DNA from: Pseudorasbora parva
Taxonomy: Eukaryota > Chordata > Actinopteri > Cypriniformes > Gobionidae
Direction: 5' to 3'
DNA: 64,000 bases
Assembly: GCF_024679245.1 (NCBI RefSeq)
Contig: NC_090173.1
Location: forward strand, 27,492,160 to 27,556,159
The translations under genes were made by a program, and so were the position numbers. Each line of letters opens with the position of its first letter. Position 1 is the stretch's first letter. This document shows positions 52,701-64,000 of the stretch, piece by piece. Below the pieces are notes generated by a model. The model had not been told where the DNA came from. It searched no databases and saw only the letters and a list, made by a program, of their open reading frames with translations.

Positions 52701-53168
52701 ACTTTATCCATAGCCGATTAAATATCATACATCATTTCACTCTACATAAAGGTCATGCCGAGATCACCCAAAGCACACATCATCAAGAATATGGCATAAA
52801 GATTATCTGAAAGCTACGCATGAGAGCTGAACTGCCTATTCCTCCGACGTACACGATTACAATAGCAACAACTTAATGGGAGTTTTAACGGACAGCGATC
52901 CGTCACCAGAGATGCTAAAGTAACCAACAAAACTGCATCTTACGCGCCGCGCCACTGTCACATTCTCAGCCGCGGTGTAACGTTAGTCATGATAACAAAG
53001 AGCTACATTTCAGCACATCACTAACAAATCACCCTGCCACCGTTCGTGTAAACACAAACACCCCGAAACGTTAGGTCTGGGGATCATTCACGAAAGAGAA
53101 CGGGCCCGTTACGAAGGCGGACCGTGAGGAATGAATGGTAGTCGATAAACGGGGAAATTCCGCCTTAC

Positions 53169-53435
53169 CGGCTGCTGTTTCTGTCGAATAGACGCTTTCC
53201 CAAGCGGCGGCTGGTGATGCCTTCTCTGGAAGCCGCTCTTCGGGTACTCGCTATAGGCTTTGTTGATACCGATTCGGTCCCTCTTCTCTCTGCCGTTGCC
53301 TTTTTGGTCTTCTCCCGTGTCCAGACTGCTGAAGTTCCACACAATAAGCGTTTGGACCAGCAGCACTGTCAGCGCGGCTATTAACGCTGACCGCGATCGG
53401 CGAGCCATCTTTCGGGCACACAGACTGCCGAACAT
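53169..53435 (-). CDS. xylt1: Xylosyltransferase 1, first coding exon (N-terminal tail, membrane anchor, stem start)
   Basis: Encodes residues 1-89 of the enzyme that transfers xylose from UDP-xylose to core-protein serines in the Golgi, the first step of heparan and chondroitin sulfate synthesis. The opening ([20 protein letters not shown]) closely matches vertebrate XYLT1. A basic tail is followed by a hydrophobic anchor at about residues 14-36, as in a type II Golgi protein, then a basic stem. I chose the ATG at 53435 because it aligns with the mammalian start and has A at -3. The frame is open for 89 further codons upstream, so an N-terminal extension cannot be excluded from sequence alone. 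The exon ends in phase 0 at CAGCCG followed by donor GTAAGG (53168-53163). XYLT2 fits less well. Confidence 0.93.
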
Positions 53436-53640
53436 CTTCACCCTGAAGCGGCGAGGTGCCACTGCCGTGCGCCGACAGTCCGCTTTGTGGCTCAGCGTCG
53501 CGAAAGGAGCGTGGAGAGGGAGAGAGGGGGCGGTTGGCAAGGGCTCCGCTGGAGGAGAGAGAGAGAGAGCGGCGGATGAAATGGTCTCCGCCCCCTCGCG
53601 GTGACACATGTAAACTACACGGGGGTCATTCCATGTAATG
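53436..53640 (-). promoter_or_regulatory. GC-rich 5' UTR / promoter-proximal region of xylt1
   Basis: The 200 bases upstream of the xylt1 start codon are GC-rich and contain many CpG dinucleotides, unlike the AT-rich surroundings. CpG density also stays high through exon 1 and its donor. This is what a vertebrate CpG-island promoter looks like. No TATA box or initiator could be assigned, and the transcription start is not visible. A short pyrimidine CTCTCTCTC tract in the sense strand (about 53559-53570) lies within it. Confidence 0.5.
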
Positions 53641-53906
53641 GGCGCCTTTTCCATTTTAAAAGGGTAGTTCTTATCAGTTTCAATGAACGGTTCATCAGAC
53701 AAACAATTACTAAATTGTTGTGTTAGTTAATCTAAACATTTTAATAGATTTTGAGATATAAATGGGCCTTTAAAAAAGCAACAGGCGTGAGGGGAGGAGG
53801 GTTGACAGATTTACAGTTCATTACCAGCCATGTGCTCAAGGCAAGGTCATGATGATTCTTCAAAAGGTGGCTATTAGAAAGAGAATTTGTACATTTACTC
53901 CACAGC

Positions 53907-54141
<235 letters not shown>

Positions 54142-54445
54142 CATTGAGATTAATCAGCCTGCTGACTGGCTTACGTTTAGCCCATCTGAAAAACACATAG
54201 CCCCGGGATGTTGAGTCCAGCGTGGTAAAGATATGTTTTGTTAGACACTTACACATAATTAAAACGATCTATAAGAATGCAATACTATTACATATAAAAA
54301 CACATTTTACTCACATAAGTGTGTTGCACCATTCCTGTCGGATCCAATATAGAATGAACATCATTGTGTTTTAATCTCAAATGTCTGTTTACAAACGATT
54401 CTTCAGTGAAATTAAGCGAAGCTGGAACTTCAATAAAAATTAAAT

Positions 54446-54541
54446 TCAACCACACATATTAGAATCCGAAGGAAGCTTATGCACCGACTGTGTTCTTCCA
54501 CAACCAGGAATAGCGCAATATCTTGCTATCTTCTTCGGCAT
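54446..54541 (-). pseudogene. Truncated THAP-like N-terminal fragment
   Basis: A 31-codon frame beginning MPKKIARYCAIPGCGRTQ and continuing to VHKLPSDSN matches the start of THAP domains (MPK..C...GC, then a V-H-L-P-D segment). It then stops, before the later Cys and His of the domain. It may be a remnant of a THAP-bearing transposon or simply chance similarity. No inverted repeats were found around it. Confidence 0.3.
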
Positions 54542-56439
54542 GTTTATTGCAGCTAGATAGGGAGATCTGAACAGCTCCATGCATCGGTGGGCGAGGCTAC
54601 TGAATTGCATGCTTATAATTCTGTAGAGGCAGTGTTTCGCAACAGATGTTGGGAAAGGTTGTTTTCTGGACCTGGTGTCCATAAAAGCTTTTCTTTGACT
54701 AACAAGGATGTTTTTAGCTCTAAAAACTTGCAGGATATTCTTATATTACCATGACCTTTTATATATCAAAAGAGGAAGGGAAAGGGAAAGTTGATTTCTC
54801 AATTCATCACCCCTTTAAAATTTGGAATCTGACCACATAGTCCAGATTACATGTAATTAATTACTACTACCTACAGTATATATATATTTTTCTTTTTCTT
54901 GTCACCCAGCTCAATCACAGAAAAAACTGTAAATACCGGACAAAACAAGACCCTATATTTGCACAATACCATAAGGCTTTTTAAACTGTTTGTATGGCAT
55001 ATTTGTATATTTTTTCTTTCCTGTTTAAGTATCTTTTGTTTTTCAATACCTCGTCCTTACATTGTCACCAAATAAGATATAATTGAAGTAAAAGAAAGAC
55101 AATTTAAAAAAGAAAGACAATTTAATGCTGATATTTCTACAAAGATCATATATGATATAAACAAAAAATTAAATAAAAAGAGGAAATAAAAATGCTTGTT
55201 TTCATTTGCATTTTTGTTTCAAATAAAAAGTGAAATTGTTAATACAGCATGGAGTAAGAAAGACATGACTGGGGACAGACATCCTCATGAAGAAAGAAGA
55301 AATACAATATTATTAAAGAAAATAATACTGGATTTTTGTAGACGTGTCAAGAAAAATGCTTAAAATAGCATAAGGGCTTATTTGTGGAATAACCCGTGTG
55401 AAGTTTTTTCAAAGGACCAGAAAAACCTTGCTTGCTCAAGAATAAATCTTTTGCGAGACTTCTTAAAATGTAAATTGAGATAAAAATATACCCAAACTAC
55501 ATGTCCATGTGAAAAATCAGATTCAAAACTGTGTGGTTCCCCTTTTTGGCTAGTCGTTAGTGTGTGTAGCTGTCCTGAGGGTGAAGGCGAATGGCTACAT
55601 CATCTTTCAACCAGCCTTTATTATTGTTCACCCGATCAATTGCTGCTAATTGATAGTGTTAACCTGTCAGATTTAGAAAAAGAGAGATAACCCTGGAGAG
55701 CCATCAAAATGACTTCCCAATACAATGGAACCAGGTGAAGCATCACCTACAGTTTTTTAATCAAGACTGAGGCCATCTTTCATTCCTCATAGCACGGCAC
55801 AGGCTCGCTCGACAAAGAGATTCAGTTTCCATGGGAATACCCTTAGCGTCCCTCTTCCTTTCCTTTAGAAGTTCAGGAGACAGAGAAAAAAGAGCATGAT
55901 ATGAGAATGCGATCCTGCTTAGACATCTCAGTGCCACGTGAGCACTGCTGTTTATTCACAGCATTCTTGACATCATTAAAGTTGAATCAGCTACCCTGAT
56001 GTGGCTTCTCTATAATTCACAGCTCTCTCATTGAGATGGAGATCACAAAGCTTTGATGAATTTGAAAGAAAGCACAGGGCACAGTCACACTTCATTCCCT
56101 TCGCAAAATGGCCGTGGAACTGACAGAAAGTCCTTCGGGCAGCAGATGCTGAGGTGTGCAGTTATATGGGGCTACGCATGGAGACATTCACTGTCAGTAT
56201 ATGCTGCTGTGGGTCGTTAGATATAGCAGAAGGGGAATTGGGGTAAGAAGCCAGGGAACTTGTGCCCTTGGGCAGACCTTCTCTCCATATGTCTCCTCTG
56301 CAAGAACTTCTCACGGTCTCCAAACCAGGGTTAATGAATCAGTTTGCATGGCTTTTTTCATTAAAAATCATTAGTTTGACATGGCTTTTGGCCATCATTG
56401 TAGCATTTACCTATTTAGATTAAGTGCATTACCTTTCAA

Positions 56440-56820
56440 AGGTTTGGGTTCAGTAAGATATTTTTTGAAAAAAGGCCGTTATGCTCCTCAAGGGTGCACT
56501 TATTTGATCAAAACTAGTCGAAAAAGTAATATTGTAAAATACTGTATTATTACAATTTAAATACACTGAACCAGTGTCACATGATCCTTCAAAAATCATT
56601 CTAATGTGGCGAAACATTTTTTATTATCATCAATGTTGAAAACATTTGTGATGCTTAATATATTTGTGGACTCATTACGTTTTTATTTGATGAATGAACA
56701 GTTTAGAAGCACAGCATTTATTGGAAACAGAAATCTTTTGTAACAATGAACGTATTTATTGTCACTTTTCATCAGTTTAATGCATCCTTGCTACATAAAA
56801 ATATTAATTTATTTAAAAGC
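56440..56820 (-). repeat. Dispersed cyprinid-type repeat, reverse copy
   Basis: Shows AGTAATATTGTAAAATACTG, CAGTGTCACATGATCCTTC, ATCATCAATGTTGAAAACAT, GAAATCTTTTGTAACAATG and TGCATCCTTGCT in the family order. Near full length. Confidence 0.7.
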
Positions 56821-58800
56821 ATGCATATTTGTCTAATTATTTGCATGTTTCTACGAGAAATGCAAATCATGGCAAGGAAAATGTGTGTTGTCTAACAGTA
56901 TTGACAACACATAAATATTCATCATATAAAACATGCATTAAAATGACATTCACACAGGCCTTAAGACTTACATGAAACACCAATCTTCTCCGCTCCAGGG
57001 TTCACAAAAATGAGGCACACGACCACACATGCAAAAAAAAACCTTTTATTTATTACCTTTTTGATTTAAGTAAATACAAATATATTTAAGTAAATATCCT
57101 GAATGTATTTGAAATTTCAGGTTGCCATGACTTAAATTCTACTAATTAAAGAATATTTTTTAAGGATCATTTTAAAAGAAAATTGATTTACATAAACTGT
57201 TATAAAGTATGTTTGTGATCTTAAACAACTGACCACATCACATTAAAATTTTTCACAAGACACAAAACTGAAATACTCTGAAATGACACCACGCAGACAT
57301 CAAGACTAGCATGAAACATGACAAGAGTAACATTTACTTGATCATCTTCAGTAGAATAACAAACTACTAAGATTAAAATACGAAATATACTAAAAACTAA
57401 AAATACTATTAAGATACTAAATGTAAAATCAAGATTAAAAAACAGTAAATAAAACCAGGCAAAATTCAAACCATTTTAATTAATCATATTGGGATTTTAA
57501 ATAAATCAGTGTACAGTAGAACTATTTTAATTAAAAAAAAATCATTAATTCAACTAATCTGCTGTGCATTTTTGACTTATAAATATTTAAAAATAATATT
57601 TATTTTTGCACATTTATTTGATCTAAGATTTTTTTTACAGAGTAGGAATCCTGCCTATTTTTTCTTTGTCTGCCTTTCTGTCAATGGTGACAAACAAATC
57701 CTCCTTCTATTGACAAGCTGATCGGCTGGGTCGTAAAGCACATCTGTTTCAGTTTCACCAGCACTCACCAAAGCATCTCCTGAATTCTCTGTATTTTGAG
57801 GGATGCAGTCCGTAGACAGTGAGTGCACATCCTCAGACCTCCACTTCATTCGCTCTCTTAAGACCGTGGAGAGCAATGGAATCGGTCATGCCGATAAGAG
57901 CGCAGCTGTGAATAAATACATGGATCAGTGGATCCCTCCCTGAAAAGGACACGTAGTTACGCATGCAAAATCATTTCATTTTAAAAAAGACTCAAGATTA
58001 AAGAGTGGCTAGATAATGCATGGGCACTCACTAGTTTTTCTTTCTCACTGTTTTCTTGTTCTGTCTCTTCGTCATTTCATTTTCAGTATGACATCTTTGA
58101 ATACTCCCACTATGGTTTAGACTTGGCTGACTCATTCACAGTCGTAATTCCATACATCAGATCCTCTGCTGAGCCACATCAGGCCGAGCCGTGGCGAATG
58201 ACGCATCTTCAGGTTGATCCTCTAACCCTTTGCATAGTCCAAATGGAACACAACAGTGACACACTCATCAGTCAACCATGAAACACTGAAGCATTCGCAG
58301 GCACGACATTTTACTCAGACTGGAGTTAAATTGCTGTATTATGTGGATTCGAGAGGAAATTAAGAGGCTTGGGGGGGGGGGGGGGGGACTCCACACTTTC
58401 CTCTCATGCAGGCTGTGATTTATGGCGTCGCTCATTGAAAGTGGGAGATTGAAGTCATAGAGCGCTTCCCATCAGGGCCCCGCCACTGACCTTGACCTCA
58501 GACACCGCCGGGCTCTCATCTGTCACAGCGCTTGCATCCATCAGTATCCAGGCTGCTGATACGGATCCTGTGCTTACAGACATGGCTCTTTTTTTATCCC
58601 CATTGATCGATCTGCTGAATAATTTATCATTGTTAATTTTCCCTGACAAATTGTTTCCTCTCTTGCTCACGTTTCCTCTTACGACTCGGAATTCATTCTG
58701 TTTTTGTTTGCGTTCATTCTGACATTGTGGGTTATGATGAGCTAGTGATTCTTTTGGCACCGGGAAAAGAGTTGCATTCGAGTTTTTCTCAATCACTTAA

Positions 58801-58985
58801 AGGGTTAGTTCACCCAAAAAATGAAATTTATGTCATTAATGACTCACCCTAATATCATTCCACACCCGTAAGACCTCCGTTCATCTTCAGGGCACAGTTT
58901 AAGATATTTTCTCTTCCTTCATGGAAGTGTATGCACACTATACTGTCCATGTACAGAAAGGGAATAAAAGCTGTAGTCCATATGT
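58801..58985 (+). mobile_element. Truncated TTAA-type MITE end
   Basis: TTAA (58797-58800) is followed by AGGGTTAGTTCACCCAAAAA. The next 180 bases correspond, in opposite orientation, to about 6490-6708 (shared ATTAATGACTCA, GTAAGACCTCCGTTCATCTTC and GTGTATGCACAC-like motifs). The partner end is missing. Confidence 0.6.
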
Positions 58986-60912
58986 GATATATATATTATA
59001 TATGTGATTTATATAATTTTTTTTCTTTTTTTTTTCTTCATTCTAAGCGAATTAGCAGCAAGTAACAATGCAAATTCACTATTCATACATGGCACTCAAT
59101 ATGTTGTATTAAACGGTGGGGTAATGCAGTGCAGTTTTACGTGTTCAAACCAATTATGCTAACTTGTACATTTTAATGTACCCATAGCATCTGCAAAAAG
59201 GCTCACTTAAGGCTACTTTATGGATAACACATACTGCATTTAATAAAACTGCCACCAGTTAAACAATGTTAGGAAATGCCACACTGATTTTGGTCGTCGT
59301 TTTATTTCTTATCGTGTCTGAAAATCTTCTTGGGGCGTTTGATTCATCAGTACGTTTACATGTCTTGGAGTTATCTTTGGCGACATAACCTGCTGCCAAT
59401 GATAATGAATAATTGTGGTCCATGACAACTATGTGAAATAACAAAAGAGTGGCTTGCTGAAACAACAACAAGTACTTCCGCACTGATGCCATTGACAGGC
59501 GACGCAATGAGGAGGGACGTTACACTGGTTGCAACATTGGTAGAGTAGTACATTTCACATCAAATTGCACAAAAAACATAGTAGGCATGCAAATTGGCCT
59601 GTAGACACCCTGAATTTTGATGAGAAAACTCATGTATTCAAGAATTGAGCCAAAGCGATTGAGAAAAAAATTTAAGTTGCATACTGAGTTTATGGCAGTG
59701 AAGGTCAGGTCTGTCAGATGTGTCTATCTCAGTCTATCTCAATGTCGCTCAGTCTCCTTCTATTGTGTGCCACCTGTGCCTCCTCACGCTTCTTTGACCT
59801 TCCACAGCTGCCACGGCACCTTGGGGCAGCACCCCTTATGCTCCACAGGGGCCTCAAGTCTTGACGAGGCCATCCATTTCCCACAATGCACCTGCAGCCA
59901 TCATGCACGCCCTGCCTGGAACCTTGTTAGAGCAATAAAAATAGTAGCATGGAACAGAATAGGATAGGGACAAAAACCTACCGCACCAGCCAAGATATTC
60001 TCATAGGACCGGCACAGTTCAGCAAAGCAGGTTAGACCAATTAAACAAGCGTCAGCTGCTTTCGCTGATTAGTATTCACACCTCAAACTGTGCGGGAAAG
60101 AGAGAGAGAGAGAGAGAAAGATGATTTCATATGGAACATGTTTCATATGGAGCAGCTTCTTAGGCTCAAACATAAGCTAATTTATTGAGCCAGTTAAGCA
60201 AAGCAGCCAGGGATAGATAGCGGGACGGAGAGTGAGTATTATGTGGCGATGTTATGGCTTGTTGCACAAAGTTTAATCACGGTTGGACGTCCCCGCACAC
60301 ATTCATCTGTGGGATTACACCTCTGACAGGAAGACGATGCTTCACATACTGATAAGAGTTTGCTTTTGTTTTCCCCTCCGTCGTCATCACGGCTCTGTTG
60401 CTCTTCACTGCACTTGGCCATCTAATTCTCCCCAGGCAGAGGTCATTACATTTCCTGTCTAAGCGTGAGTATTTGGGCTACACAGATCGATGGTCTCAGT
60501 AAATGCCAGTCAAGACTGTGTGTTGGGTCCATTTCGAGACTAGTCAATTGCTGCATGTGCAGGATTTAGGCGGCCCTGATTACAGGACATGCTCGACAGA
60601 GGGGATTGTGGAAGGGAGATCAATGTCTCCAATGGCTCACCTTTGTCACTCGGGGAGCATTTGAAGTTCACAGGAGGGACATAATGATAGTTGTTGTGTG
60701 GGTTACTCTCAATGTGTTCTGTAAAGCAACAAATTTCACAAAACCTGCCAGGAAGATGTCATTGACACTGCTGAGAAAAATTTGATTAAAAAATATAAAA
60801 AGAAAAAAAGGAATTTAAAATGTACCATTTGTGAGGAATTTTGTCACAATGCAAACAATACATATTATTCAAATGGTAAAGAATACATAAGGTAGTAATT
60901 GCTTTAATATAT

Positions 60913-61294
60913 TGTTGTGGGATGTGTCTTTACGTGTTTAGTTGGGACAGCTCAGTGCGTGTGTGTGGATGACGGTGAGCGTGTGCGCGTGTCCGAGGAG
61001 CGCGCGCCCCCCTGAGTGAGTCCCCGCGAAGCAGCGGATGTGTGTGTGCGAGACGACAGTAACACGGTGACCAGTGCAGTTAGACCAATGTGGAGTGTAT
61101 TTCTGTGCAGTACGAGAAATAAAGCATATTAAAAGGCGGCAAGACGTCTCCTGGTCCTTACATGCCACCATCACACTAGACAACGTAAAAGTTAGGGAGT
61201 TAACCCCGGGAGGAAAACTTCCGGCCCTGGAGAAGACGGATCTCCCCTGTATATTCCAACCACGGTTAGGAGTCAAAAGCAGGAAAGGTTAACA
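60913..61294 (+). repeat. 5' LTR of Ty3/Gypsy-type retrotransposon
   Basis: It starts TGTTGTGGGA and ends GGTTAACA, giving the usual TGTT..AACA ends, and is followed after one base by a primer-binding-site-like TGG sequence. An AATAAA at 61118-61123 suggests that the R region ends shortly after about 61140. The length is 382 bp, normal for this class. CG- and GT-rich U3 sequence (60955-61050) contrasts with the AT-rich flank. The partner 3' LTR is outside the window, so exact ends and divergence cannot be confirmed. Confidence 0.75.
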
Positions 61295-61295
61295 C

Positions 61296-61313
61296 TGGCG
61301 ACCCCGGCAGGAC
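61296..61313 (+). other. Retrotransposon primer-binding site
   Basis: TGGCGACCCCGGCAGGAC begins one base after the LTR end and starts with TGG, the complement of a tRNA CCA tail. This is the expected position and form for a tRNA-primed minus-strand start. I could not assign the tRNA with confidence. Confidence 0.65.
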
Positions 61314-61426
61314 AGTTCACGTTGTTTAAAAACTGGTGGGCATGGAAAATAAAAGGACGATATAGTAAAGCTGAGTAACGTTAACTGTAATGCAACTGTA
61401 ATAGCGGCGGTGCTAAGCTACACAAC

Positions 61427-64000
61427 ATGGCGGCCGCTCGCTATCCCTCCGATGTTTACGGACGGGAAACTAACTACTCAAACCCGTTCATGTCGCTAAC
61501 CAAAATTGATGGCAACAGTCAAGATACTGGGAAAGCTTATGAACGTAAGGCTGAGAGAGAATGCGAACATTATAACCCATTCCTGTGTGATGAAAGTTGC
61601 ACTAACACCCTGGCTAATGGCGAAGATCTGCTCGCGCCGTTCGGCAGCCCCGCCTGTTTTCCGCCCACCAATCCTTTCAGCAGAGGCAACAATCAAAGCC
61701 ACGGCTTCGCGGGAAGGCCCGATGTTCACATTTTTGCATACTCCGCTTCAGACATGCCATTAAAGGGACACAATGAAGTCACAAATCCCTTTGCCGATGC
61801 TCACATGGGGAATTTTGTACAGAGCACACCAGCTATATCCAAAGCTGAAGTTTGCACGCTGCCCATGTCCTATTCTTTGACTAACCCAGACATGACTGTA
61901 AAACATGGACATGCCCCATTGCACCAGCCCTGTTCCTTAACACGTAGGAGACACTTCGCGCCCCGTCCGCCTCCTCTGTCGGACAGTGATGAGGAATATA
62001 ACCCCAAAGAGAGAGTCCCCACTCTACGTCCTGGCCAGTACGACGGCAGCACGCCATGGAGAGAGTTCCTGCACAGGTTTGAGAGCTGCGCGGAGGCGAA
62101 TTACTGGTCCGTTAAGACAATGGCCATTCAGCTGAAATTCTGCCTCACCGGGGCTGCAGGCGCCATCGTTCACCGAAACCCTCGTTCATCTAGATGGGAC
62201 TACTGCCGCCTGCTGGAGGAACTTGAAACTGCGTATGGCCCTTCTTCAGATCATGCGGCGGCTGTAGCAGTAGAGCTGAGACAGAGAGTGCGTAAAGCTG
62301 GTGAGGCGCTTCATGTGTTCAGAGATGACATTTACGGAAAAGTAGCTATAGCTTACGGTGATTGGTCAGAGGCTGAACAAGACGCTATAGCTGTTGAAGT
62401 TTTCACAAATGGCCTGGGTGATGCAGAGCTAGTTCAGAGATTGTTAGAAAAACGTCCAGCCACACTAGCTAAAGCTTATGAGATCGCCCACCGCCATGAC
62501 ACCACTAAGAGAGCTGCTTCCTATGTCACCAGCATCATGCAGCCAGTGGCCCGCAACTTAAATGAACGCAGGCCCCGGGCCGCTGTTGTCAGAGAAAGAG
62601 ATAGCGATGAGACTGTGATTACCGCTACTCCTGTAGTTAGCCCAGCACCCAGTCACTTTGGCCCAAACACGTCGGAAAAACCACTAAAGCAGCACAAGAA
62701 CTTTAAGAAAGGTGACATTCGGTGTTATAACTGTAGTGGTTGGGGTCATAAACATAGCCAGTGCCCGTCTCCTCAAAGAAATACAAAGGGTTTCCGTTCA
62801 AGCGCAGCCAAGGAAAGCCCACTGACCACTGTGTTCCACCTTAAAGGACAGAATCGGGAAATGAACATTCACTTGCGCATATCTGAGCTGGAGGTCTGTG
62901 CAGTCTTAGACAGTGGAGCGCGGAGGAGCGTGCTGCCCCTCCACCAATACAACGCCATCCACCCGGATGTGAGACCACCGCTTCAGTCATCCGTCGTAGA
63001 AACTTTACTTGGGGTGGGCCCAGGGGACGTGCCAGTGCTTGGTGAGGTCAAGATACCGGTCAGTATTAACAACCGTCAAGTGGAAGTGAACTTTCTTGTA
63101 GCAGACATAGATGGCAATGAGGTGCTGCTTGGCCATCCTTTCCTCACCCAAGCTGAGGCCCGCCTTGATTTCGGTAAGCACCGCATAATTCTGTTTGGAG
63201 AGGAAGTGCCCTATTTTCACCCAGAGACTGTTCCGAAATCACACGCTGTCAGAGTAGCCAGAACTGTTGTAGTTGAAGCGGGACAGGAGTACCTAGTGAA
63301 GGGCAATGCATTCTTCTGCAGAGAAGCCCAGGGGGACATGATGCTTACTCCCACAAAAGGCTTTGTTGAAAAGCACAAAATACTTATCGCCAGAGCCCTA
63401 GTCAATGCCCAGCCCACCAACATCATTCCGTTACGCCTCTTTAACCCTGGCAATAAGGCTGTGACTATTAAAGAAGGAGCTATTGCAGGCCTCCTCCAGC
63501 CAGCTGAAGCTCTATCTTCGTCATGTGTCCCCGGGACGGCCGAATTCCCAGCCAGCCCTCCTGCAGTTCCAGAGCACCTCCAGGAGCTCTATGTTCAGAG
63601 TTCCACTGACTTTGATGATAATGAAAAACTTGAGTTATCTAATTTGTTGTGTGCTTACGAAAGCATCTTTTCCAGGGGACCTGGTGATCTGGGCCGGACC
63701 AGTCTCGTCCAGCATGACATCATAACCCGGCCGGGACCTCCGGTGAAGCAGCCTCCTCGTCGTATGGCTGGGGAGAAGCAGCGGAGCGCAGAACAGCAGA
63801 TCAGTGAGAGTCTCCAGAACGGCCTCGCCATGCGCAGCCACAGCAGTTGGGCCTCACCGATTGTTATGGTGCGTAAAAAGGATGGGACTTATCGCCTTTG
63901 TATAGATTACAGAGCGCTCAACAGCCACACCATCACAGACGCGTACCCGCTACCCCGCATACAAGACACGCTGGACACACTTGCCAACGCCAAATGGTTC
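61427..64000 (+). CDS. Gag-Pol polyprotein of Ty3/Gypsy-type retrotransposon, one frame, 3' end off window
   Basis: Starting at ATGGCGGCC, I read 858 codons without a stop to the window edge. Visible order: a variable N-terminus (1-195); a capsid-like gag segment starting near residue 198 (PTLRPGQYDGSTPWREF) and continuing to about 365; one CCHC zinc knuckle (C433, C436, H441, C446; CYNCSGWGHKHSQC); an aspartic protease with active-site D495 in LDSGARRSV and a distal LLGHPFL motif; and the start of reverse transcriptase (SWASPIVMVRKKDGTYRLCI from about 807, then the YPLPR region). Gag and pol share a frame, with no stop or shift between knuckle and protease. The rest of RT, RNase H and integrase would lie to the right. 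It is oriented opposite to xylt1. A domesticated gag-pol gene is unlikely because the LTR and primer site directly precede it. Confidence 0.9.
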   Translation, partial: MAAARYPSDVYGRETNYSNPFMSLTKIDGNSQDTGKAYERKAERECEHYNPFLCDESCTNTLANGEDLLAPFGSPACFPPTNPFSRGNNQSHGFAGRPDVHIFAYSASDMPLKGHNEVTNPFADAHMGNFVQSTPAISKAEVCTLPMSYSLTNPDMTVKHGHAPLHQPCSLTRRRHFAPRPPPLSDSDEEYNPKERVPTLRPGQYDGSTPWREFLHRFESCAEANYWSVKTMAIQLKFCLTGAAGAIVHRNPRSSRWDYCRLLEELETAYGPSSDHAAAVAVELRQRVRKAGEALHVFRDDIYGKVAIAYGDWSEAEQDAIAVEVFTNGLGDAELVQRLLEKRPATLAKAYEIAHRHDTTKRAASYVTSIMQPVARNLNERRPRAAVVRERDSDETVITATPVVSPAPSHFGPNTSEKPLKQHKNFKKGDIRCYNCSGWGHKHSQCPSPQRNTKGFRSSAAKESPLTTVFHLKGQNREMNIHLRISELEVCAVLDSGARRSVLPLHQYNAIHPDVRPPLQSSVVETLLGVGPGDVPVLGEVKIPVSINNRQVEVNFLVADIDGNEVLLGHPFLTQAEARLDFGKHRIILFGEEVPYFHPETVPKSHAVRVARTVVVEAGQEYLVKGNAFFCREAQGDMMLTPTKGFVEKHKILIARALVNAQPTNIIPLRLFNPGNKAVTIKEGAIAGLLQPAEALSSSCVPGTAEFPASPPAVPEHLQELYVQSSTDFDDNEKLELSNLLCAYESIFSRGPGDLGRTSLVQHDIITRPGPPVKQPPRRMAGEKQRSAEQQISESLQNGLAMRSHSSWASPIVMVRKKDGTYRLCIDYRALNSHTITDAYPLPRIQDTLDTLANAKWF

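Larger units (their letters stand above)
60913..64000 (+). mobile_element. LTR retrotransposon (Ty3/Gypsy type), 5' part
   Basis: The LTR, primer-binding site, a 113-bp leader and a long intact gag-pol frame together define the 5' 3.1 kb of an element that continues past the edge. Absence of stops over 2.57 kb suggests recent insertion or purifying selection during recent mobility. Its base composition is clearly higher in GC than the flank. Confidence 0.88.

Noticed and set aside
58372..58388. G tract as a G-quadruplex regulatory site
   Set aside because: A single 17-base G run can be a simple homopolymer, and nothing nearby indicates regulation.
59617..59967. 116-codon frame in the upstream flank
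   Set aside because: No similarity that I recognise, and the region lacks start context and neighbouring exons.
61506..61763. Separate small gene within the LTR retroelement
   Set aside because: It is a different frame overlapping the uninterrupted gag-pol frame that starts at 61427.

Overview
This is a vertebrate, intron-rich, repeat-dense window, and it most resembles a cyprinid-type teleost. The evidence is a fish-like xylosyltransferase 1 gene, a 5S-rRNA-derived SINE of the zebrafish SINE3 type, a Tc1 element of a common fish family, several TTAA-flanked MITEs, hAT-type elements, and very long GA, CA and TA microsatellites. There are no bacterial-style operons.

The only host gene I can recognise is xylt1 on the minus strand. 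It encodes the Golgi type II membrane enzyme that starts glycosaminoglycan chains by adding xylose to proteoglycan core serines. Its first coding exon is at 53435-53169. After a 37-kb intron come exons at 16021-15499, 9349-9177 and 5321-5119. All four have GT..AG junctions and their phases join (0, 1, 0, 2). Together they encode about 389 residues: the cytosolic tail, membrane anchor, stem, and the start of the GT14 catalytic domain. The rest of the gene lies beyond position 1. A GC-rich 5' region precedes the start codon.

The introns and the upstream flank (53.6-60.9 kb) are mostly transposon debris. From left to right the main elements are: a hAT-like element with a near-perfect palindrome (2.7 kb); a TTAA-flanked fold-back MITE (5.7-6.7 kb); a CAGGG-ended hAT (7.1-8.1 kb); a TIR element (10.7-11.3 kb); another TTAA element (14.6-15.2 kb); a 16-bp-TIR element (20.4-21.0 kb); a TTAA-flanked transposon with about 300-bp TIRs and an intact THAP-domain exon (21.0-23.1 kb), itself carrying a hAT-like insert; a Harbinger-like element (34.6-36.0 kb); a SINE3 copy split by a hAT with a perfect 8-bp target duplication (42.7-44.3 kb); and a Tc1 copy split and deleted by another insertion (47.8-49.7 kb). 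Long GA/CA/TA arrays lie between them.

At the right end, on the plus strand, is the 5' part of a Ty3/Gypsy-type LTR retrotransposon: LTR 60913-61294, a primer-binding site, then one uninterrupted gag-protease-RT frame from 61427 to the window edge (858 codons without a stop). It looks young. The best candidates for something not fully described are the long-TIR THAP element and this single-frame retroelement. Family names rest on recalled sequence features, not on searches.
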